Source of the DNA: CAZGYE01 sp964530165
GTDB taxonomy: Bacteria; Planctomycetota; Planctomycetia; Planctomycetales; Planctomycetaceae
Assembly: GCA_964530165.1 (NCBI GenBank)
Contig: CAZGYE010000165.1
Span: forward strand, 1-12,863
Direction: 5' to 3'
DNA: 12,863 bases
Below the pieces are notes generated by a model that saw only the letters and a program-made list of their open reading frames with translations, was not told the DNA's origin and did not search any database. The position numbers and the translations under genes are program-made. Position 1 is the first letter of the stretch; every line of letters begins with the position of its first letter. This document shows, piece by piece, positions 1 through 6,670 of this stretch.

Positions 1-753
1 GCACAACGTCCTGGCAGCGTACGCGAACAGGTTGCTGGCGACCCGACTCTTGCCGAATTCCCGTTCGCCCCGCACGGCGATCGGCACTTCGATGATTCTC
101 ATTCTGCGAGAAGTGAGATGCAGGAAGACTTCATGCGTGTAGGTGAACCGTTCCAACAGGCTCAGGTTCAGTAGCGCCGCCCGACCGTAGGCCCGCATGC
201 CGCAACTGACGTCGTAATATTTCCGGCCGGTCAACCGGCTGATCATGTGGCTAACTTGCCGATTGCCCCACCGCTTCAACCACGGCATGTTTGGGACGAG
301 CGACGGATCCTTAAAACGCGAGGCGGTGGCGAAATCGGCTTCGTCGGCCAGGACGGGCGCCACCAGCTTGGGGATGTCTTCCGGGGCGAATTGCCCGTCG
401 CCATCGATGTTCACGACGATGTCGGCGCCGAGCTCAGACGCTTTTAACAGACCGCTTTGGAAAGCCGCTCCGACGCCGGATGGTTCGGGGTGCCGTACCA
501 CGACGGCTCCTTTCTCGGCGGCGATTGCTGCGGTGCGGTCTGTCGAACCGTCGTCGACCACCACGACTTCCACACGTTCGATGCCCTTAATCTTCCTGGG
601 GATCCGGCCGATCACGTCACCGATCGTACGTTCCTCATTCAGCGCAGGTACAATGACGATCAGCCATATCCGGCGGGGCTGGAACACTTTGAGCGGTATG
701 ACTGCCGCCGTCGATTCGCTACTGGCCCCGGTTTGTTGTGGCACTGCAAACAT
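1..753 (-). CDS. Glycosyltransferase family 2, dolichyl-phosphate-mannose-synthase-like (3' end outside window)
   Basis: The protein should transfer a sugar from a nucleotide-sugar to a lipid or polysaccharide acceptor at the cytoplasmic membrane face. 251 codons are visible and the C-terminus is cut by the window edge. The GT-A fold is clear: nucleotide-binding strand LIVIVPALNEERTIGDVIGR (residues 31-50), VVVVDDGSTD (63-72), and the metal-binding DxD-type motif NIDGDGQF (115-122). The acceptor region includes DVSCGMRAYGR (181-191) and EVPIAVRGEREFGKSR (222-237), typical of the polyprenyl-phosphate-glycosyltransferase branch. ATG at 753 is the only ATG start after the in-frame stop at about 861; a weak AAGG lies about 8 bases upstream. 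The roughly 30 residues before the first beta strand are longer than usual for this family, so a GTG at 687 is a possible alternative start. The gene diverges from the amidohydrolase at 1231. The family call is firm; donor and acceptor cannot be told. Confidence 0.9.
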   Translation of the reverse strand, partial: MFAVPQQTGASSESTAAVIPLKVFQPRRIWLIVIVPALNEERTIGDVIGRIPRKIKGIERVEVVVVDDGSTDRTAAIAAEKGAVVVRHPEPSGVGAAFQSGLLKASELGADIVVNIDGDGQFAPEDIPKLVAPVLADEADFATASRFKDPSLVPNMPWLKRWGNRQVSHMISRLTGRKYYDVSCGMRAYGRAALLNLSLLERFTYTHEVFLHLTSRRMRIIEVPIAVRGEREFGKSRVASNLFAYAARTLC

Positions 754-915
754 CTGTCGACCTTCGACAACGCGACCGGTGGACGATCCGTCATTCGGGG
801 CGACATATTTAGCAGGATTGCCGAAATTGGGGAATATGACTTGAGAATTCTCATGGTGAGCTCACGTGTGTTCATCCACTTGCTTCGGAGTGAGCTGGCT
901 CGGATTGTTCATAGT

Positions 916-1038
916 GGTCTGTCAAAGCCAATTTGACAAGTGTCGTGGGGCAGGCTTTCCAGCCTGCCGATCGGCCGCGGCAAGCTGGAAAGCCTGCCCC
1001 ACACTCGGCTGTGCGTGTCATTTCGGCTTTGACAGACC
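916..1038. repeat. Nested palindromic repeat (REP/MITE-like)
   Basis: An outer perfect 14-base inverted repeat (GGTCTGTCAAAGCC at 916-929, complement at 1025-1038) encloses an inner perfect 19-base inverted repeat (945-963 against 984-1002, beginning GTGGGGCAGGC). Each inner arm starts with a smaller palindrome, CAGGCTTTCCAGCCTG at 951-966 on the left. The whole could fold into one long hairpin of about 120 bases. From memory, the inner motif (peptide shadows such as GQAFQPADR and QAGKPAPH) recurs in planctomycete genomes, where it is often mis-called as small proteins. No transposase is present, so a non-autonomous repeat is the best reading. It sits in a divergent gap between two gene starts, whereas REP elements usually follow genes. 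Confidence 0.75.
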
Positions 1039-1061
1039 AATACGCTGTCGTCGTGATACCA

Positions 1062-1129
1062 AAACCGACAACTTGTTGTCGTATTCCACGGATTTCACGG
1101 CACATCCAGCGACGACAAGTCGTCGGTTT
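1062..1129. repeat. Second long inverted repeat with 20-base arms
   Basis: AAACCGACAACTTGTTGTCG (1062-1081) pairs with CGACGACAAGTCGTCGGTTT (1110-1129) at 18 of 20 positions across a 28-base loop. Each arm is itself a small hairpin: GACAAC-TT-GTTGTC on the left and GACGAC-AA-GTCGTC on the right. The unit therefore looks like two copies of a short palindrome in inverted order. Its sequence is unrelated to the repeat at 916-1038, only 23 bases away. It lies about 100 bases before the amidohydrolase start, so it could be a dispersed repeat or a transcription-stopping or protein-binding structure. No T-tract follows, so an intrinsic terminator is unlikely. Confidence 0.65.
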
Positions 1130-1230
1130 GGGTTTCTATGAATAATCCACCCTCCGCCAATACACGGCGTATGGGGTGGATTGTTCCCAGCGAGTCAGCG
1201 ATACTCTCGGTAGAGACAAGGAGCTATCTT

Positions 1231-2199
1231 ATGCAACGACTTGAGACCAGGTTAAGAAACAGGGTGTCGCGGCGCGACTTTCTCCGGATTGGCACGTTGG
1301 CAAGTGCTTCCTCGGCATGGGCGGGTAGGAGCATGGCCGTGGCGCCGGTAAGCGACGATTTTTCCAACGAGGGTTTCATCGACGCCCACGTGCACGTCTG
1401 GACTTCTGATTTCGACCACTATCCACTGAAGCCCGGTTTTCCGAAAGAAAAGATGCGGCTTCCCAGTTTCACGCCCGAGGAGCTGTTCACACATACGCGG
1501 CCGTGCGGTGTGACACGGGTGGTGCTGATCCAGATGAGCTACTACGGAGTCGACAACTCGTACATGCTCGACATGATGCGCAAGTACAAAGGTGTCTTCT
1601 CTGGCGTTGCAGTCATCGATCCCAACGACAGACCGCGTGAGAGGATGCTGGAGCTGGCGCGTCGGGGCGTGCGTGGGTTCCGCATCACGTCCGGGCGTCG
1701 GCCCGCCGACCGCTGGTTGGACGGCGACGGTATGGCAGCCATGTGGAAATGCGGGGCGGAAAAGGGGTTGGCAATGTGCCCGTTAATCAATCCACAGCAT
1801 CTCCCGGCCGTGGATCGGATGTGTCGCCGGTTTCCGGACACGCCGGTCGTGATCGACCATTTCGCCCGCATCGGAATCGACGGCCGGTTCCGCAAGACCG
1901 ATCTGGACAACCTTTGCGGCCTGGCGCGGCACAAAAGCGTGTGCGTCAAGGTCTCAGCCTTCAGTGCGCTGGGCAAGAAGAAGGCGCCCTATCTTGATTT
2001 GGCCCCCATGATTCGTCGTGTCTTGGATGCTTTCGGCCCCGAGCGGCTGATGTGGGCCACCGACGGCCCCTGGCAGGTGATGAACGGGCACACGTACCGG
2101 GGGTCCATCGACCTGATTCGCGTCCGACTGGATTTTCTCAGCGACCTCGACCGCCGGCAGATCCTTCGTAAGACGGCCGAGCGAGTGTTTTTTTCGTGA
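1231..2199 (+). CDS. Tat-exported amidohydrolase (COG3618 / amidohydrolase_2 type)
   Basis: A 322-residue metal-dependent TIM-barrel hydrolase. The family cleaves lactones or C-C/C-N bonds of sugar acids and aromatic acids; L-fuconolactonase-like enzymes belong to it. A twin-arginine signal, SRRDFLRIGT (13-22), followed by an Ala/Ser-rich stretch, indicates folded export. Metal and catalytic residues are seen: D51-A-H53-V-H55 at the end of strand 1, the DHFARIG motif with H210, and WATDGPW with D278 near strand 8, in place of the more usual WGSDWP. ATG 1231 is chosen because AAGGAG (1218-1223) sits 7 bases upstream and this places the Tat motif at a normal distance; the same frame is open back to 1138 but lacks such support. 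The SHD1 protein starts 27 bases after the stop, so co-transcription is possible. The substrate is not predictable. Confidence 0.88.
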   Translation: MQRLETRLRNRVSRRDFLRIGTLASASSAWAGRSMAVAPVSDDFSNEGFIDAHVHVWTSDFDHYPLKPGFPKEKMRLPSFTPEELFTHTRPCGVTRVVLIQMSYYGVDNSYMLDMMRKYKGVFSGVAVIDPNDRPRERMLELARRGVRGFRITSGRRPADRWLDGDGMAAMWKCGAEKGLAMCPLINPQHLPAVDRMCRRFPDTPVVIDHFARIGIDGRFRKTDLDNLCGLARHKSVCVKVSAFSALGKKKAPYLDLAPMIRRVLDAFGPERLMWATDGPWQVMNGHTYRGSIDLIRVRLDFLSDLDRRQILRKTAERVFFS

Positions 2200-2226
2200 C
2201 GGCCACATCCTGCCATCGAAGAGCGC

Positions 2227-3321
2227 ATGAAAATGTCGAGACTCGTTTCGTTCCTTGCCGTGTTGGTGTGTCTGCTGGCGTCAAACTCCGCCGATGGCCG
2301 CACTTGGACCGATGCTTCCGGCGAGCAACGAGTCGAGGCCAAGTTCGTCGCGTTCCAATTCGGCAAGGTTTGGCTGCTGCGTTCCGACGGTCGGGTGTTC
2401 GGCATCGAGGCGAAGAAACTCAGTCAGGCCGATCAGCAGTTCGTCCGCGAGTTGATTCGAAAGCGGGATGCCAAGAAAAACGAAACCACACAGAACCCTC
2501 CGGGACGCGTTCCCTACGGGCGCGGTCGGGAACTCTGCCGGCTGAAAAACCGGGCGATTGCCGAGAGCAGCGGCTTGGCATGCTCTCGCCGCAAGCCCGG
2601 CTTTTTCTGGACTCATAACGACTCGGGCGACGACGCACGGGTCTATTTGTTTGACGCCAAAGGCCGCGACCTCGGTTCGTGCCGATTGAAAGACGTCGTG
2701 GCCTACGACTTCGAAGACATGTTCTCGTTCCAGGCGGACGACAAGAGCTACCTGGTGTTGTGCGACGTGGGCAACAACGGCCGGGGCGCCGCCGTTCAGA
2801 TGCTGCACGTGATTGAGGAACCGCCTTTTGACTCGGAGAAGGGTGTCGCGGGAGACCAGGTTTCGGTCGTCCGGACGATCTACATTTCCTACGAAGACGA
2901 CTACCGTGATTGCGAGGCGGTCGCCGTCGATCCGACGAGCAGAACGATTCTTCTTGTCACAAAGGAACGGGGCGCGGAGTGCTACGTGTACTCGCTGCGG
3001 TGGCCGGAAGCCAAAGTCAACAAGGCTTTTTCCGCCCGGCGGATCGCCACGTTGAAACTCCCTGCGGTGACGGCCATGGATGTCTCGCCCGACGGTCGGC
3101 GTGCCGTGGTGCTGACCTACGGAAACGCCTTCGAGTACGTTCGGGCCGAAAACGAAGACTGGCGGAAAGCGTTCTCCCGCGAGCCGCGGGAAATCATTGT
3201 TCCCCAGCGAGTCCAGGGCGAATCGATCTGCTACGGTCCGGACGGCAAAACGCTCTACCTAACGAGCGAGAAGCGGCCCACTCCGCTGTTGATGGTGCCG
3301 ATTGGCGTATCAAGAGGATGA
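2227..3321 (+). CDS. Secreted SHD1-domain beta-propeller protein
   Basis: 364 residues. An N-terminal signal peptide (about 1-24) precedes an SHD1 domain (about 25-73) that opens with RTWTDASGEQRVEAKF and closes with KKLSQADQQFV, a near-consensus match to this SH3-like module. After a basic linker come propeller-like repeats from about residue 110. The IAESSGLA, FWTHNDSGDDARVY, FEDM and CDVGNN segments resemble a propeller family whose consensus has NDSGD, DWEDIA and GDIGDN. Cell-envelope binding or scaffolding is likely; no enzymatic role is evident. ATG 2227 and ATG 2233 are both possible starts. The last residues, from about 359 (IGVSRG), overlap in another frame a stretch that looks like a foreign gene fragment (3306-3398), so the natural C-terminus may have been altered by a few residues. 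Confidence 0.85.
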   Translation: MKMSRLVSFLAVLVCLLASNSADGRTWTDASGEQRVEAKFVAFQFGKVWLLRSDGRVFGIEAKKLSQADQQFVRELIRKRDAKKNETTQNPPGRVPYGRGRELCRLKNRAIAESSGLACSRRKPGFFWTHNDSGDDARVYLFDAKGRDLGSCRLKDVVAYDFEDMFSFQADDKSYLVLCDVGNNGRGAAVQMLHVIEEPPFDSEKGVAGDQVSVVRTIYISYEDDYRDCEAVAVDPTSRTILLVTKERGAECYVYSLRWPEAKVNKAFSARRIATLKLPAVTAMDVSPDGRRAVVLTYGNAFEYVRAENEDWRKAFSREPREIIVPQRVQGESICYGPDGKTLYLTSEKRPTPLLMVPIGVSRG

Positions 3322-3398
3322 AGAGGCATTGGGGCGCCTGCAACATTGACGCGCGGCGAATCTGGCTCAACCTCGAATTGGCCAAGAAGCCGGCCTGA
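3306..3398 (+). pseudogene. Fragment of a YgjP/DUF45-type metal-dependent hydrolase
   Basis: Frame 3 translates to a stretch containing RIKRMKRHWGACN followed by RRIWLNLELAKKPA and then a stop. This closely fits the middle of the YgjP/DUF45 (M48-like) family, where a KRMKxRWGSC motif and a WLNLELAKKP-like strand come just before the VHEMVHL zinc-binding helix. Here the frame ends exactly where the metal-binding helix should begin, and no upstream part of the family is visible because that space is the end of the SHD1 gene. It is therefore read as a leftover, not a working gene. Such genes often accompany type I restriction genes, none of which is seen here. The assignment rests on remembered family consensus over about 30 residues. 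Confidence 0.6.
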
Positions 3399-3443
3399 GC
3401 AAGAGTCTGATTGCTCCCTTTTTGTCACGTTCCCGTTTCCATC

Positions 3444-3632
3444 ATGACCACTGCAAGGCCAGCAATCCCTTCTACAGGCAAGACGCTTGTCGAGCGGACT
3501 TTCAAAGTCGGCGACGAGTTCAGGACGAACAGTAGCTTAACGCGTGACGAGCTGCCCGTCTTGCAGCATCTCACGCAGAAAGCGTACGACTGGATCCTGG
3601 AGAAGGAAGCCGAGCAGACTGAAGTGAGGTAG
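3444..3632 (+). CDS. Small unrecognised ORF, 62 codons
   Basis: I do not recognise this protein. ATG at 3444 gives 62 residues with an acidic, helix-prone second half (VLQHLTQKAYDWILEKEAEQ, 39-58) and no signal peptide or membrane segment. No clear ribosome binding site precedes it. The frame is open back to 3411. It lies between a probable gene fragment (3306-3398) and the ABC operon, so it may be another remnant of the same lost locus, or a small real gene. The amino-acid make-up is protein-like, unlike neighbouring shadow frames, which are Arg/Pro/Ala-rich. Confidence 0.35.
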   Translation: MTTARPAIPSTGKTLVERTFKVGDEFRTNSSLTRDELPVLQHLTQKAYDWILEKEAEQTEVR

Positions 3633-3734
3633 GTCCGGCGATGCCGGACGAAAAACTAGCCCGAACGGAAGCGGCTCAGCGAGCCTCCGTCAGGTTGATG
3701 AACTCGTCAGCGTTGTGGAGCGGAATCGAATTTT

Positions 3735-4670
3735 ATGAGCGGCTCAGCCCGGCAAACCAGCTTGGGACCGTTGTTCATCTCGCCGTGGATCGTCGGGTTC
3801 CTGCTGCTGACGGTCTACCCGTTCGTGGTGTCGCTGTATTGGAGCTTTTGCCGCTACGATTTGCTCAGCGCACCGGAGTGGATCGGCACCGCCCACTATC
3901 GCCGGCTGGGGCGCGAGCTGCTCTCCGGTGCGGAGTTCGGACAGGCTCTATGGAATACCGGCTACTATGCCGCACTGGTCGTGCCGGGCAGCGTGGTGCT
4001 CGGCGTGTCGCTGGCGCTGCTGTTGACGGCGGAAGCTCGCGGACAGGCGGCCTACCGGGCACTGTTCTTTCTGCCGTCGATCATTCCCACCGTCGCGACG
4101 TCAATCTTGTGGATGTGGCTCTTGGATCCCAAGAAAGGGCTGGTCAACCGGTTCCTGGCAGTGACGGGCGTCGAGCCGACCTGGTTGAACAGCTCGGCTG
4201 AACTGCTGGACGTCTCCGGTTGGTTCGACGGGACCGCCGGGCTGGGCTCGAAGGATGCGCTGGCGCTGATGAGTCTGTGGGGCGTTGGAAACTTCATCAT
4301 CATCTACCTCGCAGCCCTGGAGAACATTCCGCGCGAGCTGTACGAAGCGGCCGAGCTGGACGGCGCAGGGCGCTGGCGGAAGCTGTGTCACATTACGCTG
4401 CCGCAGTTGACGCCGGTCATCTTTTTCAACATCGTGATGGGCGTAGTCTCAGCGGTGCAATATTTCACGCAGGCCTATGTCGTCAGCGGCGGAACCGGCG
4501 GGCCGGAAGGCTCGACCCGTGTGCTCTCGCTGCACATTTTCCTGTGGGGCTTCAAATACCTCGAAGCCGGTTACGCCAGCGCGGCGGCGTGGTCGCTGTT
4601 CGTGCTGGTGGTGCTGATCACGCTGTTTCTGTTCCGCACTGCGCACCGCTGGGTGCACTATGGAGGTTAG
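3735..4670 (+). CDS. ABC transporter permease, sugar type (MalF/UgpA-like)
   Basis: 311 residues forming the first inner-membrane subunit of a carbohydrate importer. It starts with a typical short N-terminus leading into LGPLFISPWIVGFLL (10-24), and about six transmembrane helices can be traced. The EAA loop that contacts the ATPase is clear: ELYEAAELDGAGRWRK (201-216), then ITLP. ATG 3735 has only a weak GGAG 14 bases upstream, but the N-terminus matches family usage. The binding-protein gene starts 5 bases after the stop, and its Shine-Dalgarno sequence (TGGAGG, 4661-4666) lies inside the end of this gene, indicating coupled translation. It should pair with the permease at 6671. The substrate class (mono- or oligosaccharide, or glycerol phosphate) is inferred from the family only. 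Confidence 0.93.
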   Translation: MSGSARQTSLGPLFISPWIVGFLLLTVYPFVVSLYWSFCRYDLLSAPEWIGTAHYRRLGRELLSGAEFGQALWNTGYYAALVVPGSVVLGVSLALLLTAEARGQAAYRALFFLPSIIPTVATSILWMWLLDPKKGLVNRFLAVTGVEPTWLNSSAELLDVSGWFDGTAGLGSKDALALMSLWGVGNFIIIYLAALENIPRELYEAAELDGAGRWRKLCHITLPQLTPVIFFNIVMGVVSAVQYFTQAYVVSGGTGGPEGSTRVLSLHIFLWGFKYLEAGYASAAAWSLFVLVVLITLFLFRTAHRWVHYGG

Positions 4671-4675
4671 CTCGG

Positions 4676-6028
4676 ATGCGTGCACCGATCGGACTGCTTG
4701 CGGCGTGCATTGTGGTTTGGGCACTTTGCGAGGCGGCTTCGCCGGGCCGGCAGAGTGTGCCGTCCGGACGTGAGCCGGTGGTGTTCTGGCATTTTTGGGG
4801 CGGCAAGGACCGCGAAGTGGTGCGCGAGATCGTCCGGCGGTTCAACAGGTCGCAGGACCGCTATTGGGTCGACGAGGTCCCCGTACCGGGTCAGAACCTC
4901 GACATGAAGTTCTTCATGGCGCTGGCCGGCGGCGATTTCCCCGACGTGTTGAACCAGGATGATCAGATCATCGCCGGATGGGCCCACCGAGGCGTGTTGA
5001 CCCCGATTCGCAAACTGACAGCGGGCGACGACGAATACAAACAGTTGACCGCGTGGCTGAGTCCATCGGCTCGCAAGATCGGCACGTACAACGGCGAATT
5101 GTACGGGTTGTGTAACGCCATCGACATCCGCGCGTTGTTCTATCGAAAGGACACGCTCGGCCCGCACGAGCCGCCCCACACGATTACCGAGTTGGACCGC
5201 ATCGCCCAGCGGTCGAGTGACGAGGTGTCCCGCATCTCATTCCTGCCCGACGACCGCCGCTTGTGGGCGTGGGGCATCGTCTTCGGCGGCGATTTCTACG
5301 ATAAAGCGACGGGCCGTGTGACCGCCAATCATCCGCAGATTGTCAAAGCCCTGGAGTGGATGGCCTCGTACACGAACTATCACGGTCTGCAGACGGTTCG
5401 CGCCTTCCGCAGCACGAACCGCGAAGCGGGGGCCGGCTCGATGCTGTTGGACGGTCGATACGAGTTCATGATGGACGGGCAATGGCGAGTCGCCGAATTG
5501 GACGCGGCCCGCGACGCCGCAATGCAATCGGGCCGCGAACCGCTCGACTACGGCGTGGTCCCGCTGCCGTCACCACCCGGTGGTCGCCGGGACGCCGGTT
5601 GGGTGAACGGCAACTTTTTCGTCGTGCCTCGCGGCTGCAAGAACCCGGCCGGCGCGTGGGAGTTCATGAAGTTCTGGTCCGGCTTCGGCGGACATGAGAA
5701 AGATGCGGCCCTGACGGCGGCGTCCGGCGGTTGGGTCCCGGCCAGTCGGGCGGTCGTCGAGCGTCCGGCGTTTCAGGAGTATCTCCAGAAGCATCCGAAC
5801 TTCCGCCTGTTTGTCGAATTGGCGAACAGTCCGAATCAAATGCCGACGCCCACCATCCCGGTGCAGGCCTATTTCTACGAGCGCGTGAACCTGGCGGCCG
5901 AGGAAGCGTTGTCACTCTCCAAGACGCCCAAACAGGCGCTCGCCGACGCCACCCGCGACGTGCAAGCACGCTTGGATGCCGTCGTGGGCGAGGAAGAGCG
6001 GAAAACTCATCGGAGAGACCGTCCATGA
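4676..6028 (+). CDS. ABC transporter extracellular solute-binding protein (family 1)
   Basis: 450 residues. It captures substrate in the periplasm and delivers it to the permeases. A hydrophobic N-terminal segment (about 4-21) acts as export signal or membrane anchor; the WALC at 15-18 is a poor lipobox, so lipidation is doubtful. Family hallmarks are VVFWHFWGGKDREVVREIV (35-53), the GGDFPDVL segment (85-92), a Tyr/Gly-rich hinge region and a C-terminal helix set typical of MalE/UgpB-like proteins. The start is fixed by TGGAGG 9 bases upstream of ATG 4676; the frame is open much further upstream, but that part overlaps the permease and is Arg/Ala/Gly-rich shadow. The stop overlaps the next start (ATGA at 6025-6028). 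The ligand is not predictable. Confidence 0.92.
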   Translation: MRAPIGLLAACIVVWALCEAASPGRQSVPSGREPVVFWHFWGGKDREVVREIVRRFNRSQDRYWVDEVPVPGQNLDMKFFMALAGGDFPDVLNQDDQIIAGWAHRGVLTPIRKLTAGDDEYKQLTAWLSPSARKIGTYNGELYGLCNAIDIRALFYRKDTLGPHEPPHTITELDRIAQRSSDEVSRISFLPDDRRLWAWGIVFGGDFYDKATGRVTANHPQIVKALEWMASYTNYHGLQTVRAFRSTNREAGAGSMLLDGRYEFMMDGQWRVAELDAARDAAMQSGREPLDYGVVPLPSPPGGRRDAGWVNGNFFVVPRGCKNPAGAWEFMKFWSGFGGHEKDAALTAASGGWVPASRAVVERPAFQEYLQKHPNFRLFVELANSPNQMPTPTIPVQAYFYERVNLAAEEALSLSKTPKQALADATRDVQARLDAVVGEEERKTHRRDRP

Positions 6029-6663
6029 CGTACGTCCAACCTCCGAAGCCGCGGTACTGGATCGACGACGCGTTCGAATTCACAATCACCATCCCGGGCC
6101 GTCGGGAATGGCTTGTGGTTTTTTTCATGACGTTTTGGTTGGTGGGCTGGGCATTGGGTGAACTGGTGGTGGTCGGATTCCTTGTGTTTGGGATCATCGA
6201 GTGGGCCAAAAACGGGTTCGTCATCGATGCGGGGATCGCGATTGGACTTTTTCTCGCCGCGTGGCTGGGTGGCTGGACCGTTGGCGGGATATTTGCAATC
6301 CGCCAATGGCTGTGGCTTCTGCGAGGTCGCGAAATCATCGTCATCCGTGACGAGGTGCTTCGCATCCAGCGATGGATTCCCGGCTGGAGCCGTGCCCAGG
6401 AGTATGCGATCGATGACATCAACTACATGCGAGTCTCTGCGATTCCGGAGTTGCCCTGGCCCTGGTCGCAATGGGGATGGTGGAACATCCCGGGCGGTTT
6501 CGGTCGTGCAGCTCCGGGACAACTCGCCTTCGATTACGGAGCCACTACTGTTCGGTTTGGGGCAAGCCTTGAAAAATCGGAAGCCAAGATGCTTCTGGAC
6601 GAAATCGCGGTGCGCTATCCGGAACTGGTCAAACGGACCACTTCGAAATTGTCAGGGCAATGA
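6025..6663 (+). CDS. Trp-rich two-helix membrane protein with PH-like C-terminal domain
   Basis: 212 residues with no gene name I can give. Two long hydrophobic segments (about 29-58 and 70-98) form a hairpin in the membrane. They are followed by a cytoplasmic-looking beta-rich part: REIIVIRDEVLRIQRWIPG (102-120), a YAIDDINYMRV strand, then GQLAFDYGATTVRFGASL (165-182) and a final helix SEAKMLLDEI. The F-DYG-xxT-xRFG pattern recalls small PH-domain-like membrane proteins seen in planctomycetes and cyanobacteria. Sixteen Trp residues, with a WPWSQWGWW cluster at 145-153, are striking. It overlaps the binding-protein stop by four bases and ends 7 bases before the second permease, so it is made as part of the transporter operon. 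Such a protein is not a standard ABC subunit; a helper or regulator role is inference. Confidence 0.8.
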   Translation: MTYVQPPKPRYWIDDAFEFTITIPGRREWLVVFFMTFWLVGWALGELVVVGFLVFGIIEWAKNGFVIDAGIAIGLFLAAWLGGWTVGGIFAIRQWLWLLRGREIIVIRDEVLRIQRWIPGWSRAQEYAIDDINYMRVSAIPELPWPWSQWGWWNIPGGFGRAAPGQLAFDYGATTVRFGASLEKSEAKMLLDEIAVRYPELVKRTTSKLSGQ

Positions 6664-6670
6664 CAACACG

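Noticed and set aside
660..875. Minus-strand frame starting MNTRELTMRILKSYSP
   Set aside because: Out of frame with the glycosyltransferase, ends inside it, and shows no family features; a frameshifted N-terminus is possible but unsupported.
247..936. Open plus-strand frames opposite the glycosyltransferase
   Set aside because: Their translations are low-complexity and biased; the minus frame carries clear GT2 motifs.
866..1145. Small ORFs over the palindromes, both strands
   Set aside because: They translate the inverted repeats; peptides on both strands mirror each other, as expected from repeat DNA and not from a gene.
1138..1230. Upstream extension of the amidohydrolase to ATG 1138
   Set aside because: It would push the Tat motif more than 40 residues in and has no ribosome binding site, while AAGGAG precedes ATG 1231.
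3633..3649. Hairpin GTCCGGC-GAT-GCCGGAC before the ABC operon
   Set aside because: A 7-bp stem with no T-tract and no clear promoter nearby; too common in GC-rich DNA to call as a terminator or operator.
3641..4201. Frame from ATG 3641 overlapping the first permease
   Set aside because: Mostly overlaps a convincing permease gene, and its residues are typical of a shadow frame in GC-rich DNA.
4220..4675. Upstream extension of the solute-binding protein
   Set aside because: Overlaps the permease and lacks a signal peptide; the start at 4676 has a strong ribosome binding site and export signal.
6158..6670. Upstream extension of the second permease
   Set aside because: Overlaps the membrane protein at 6025-6663; family-like sequence begins at 6671.
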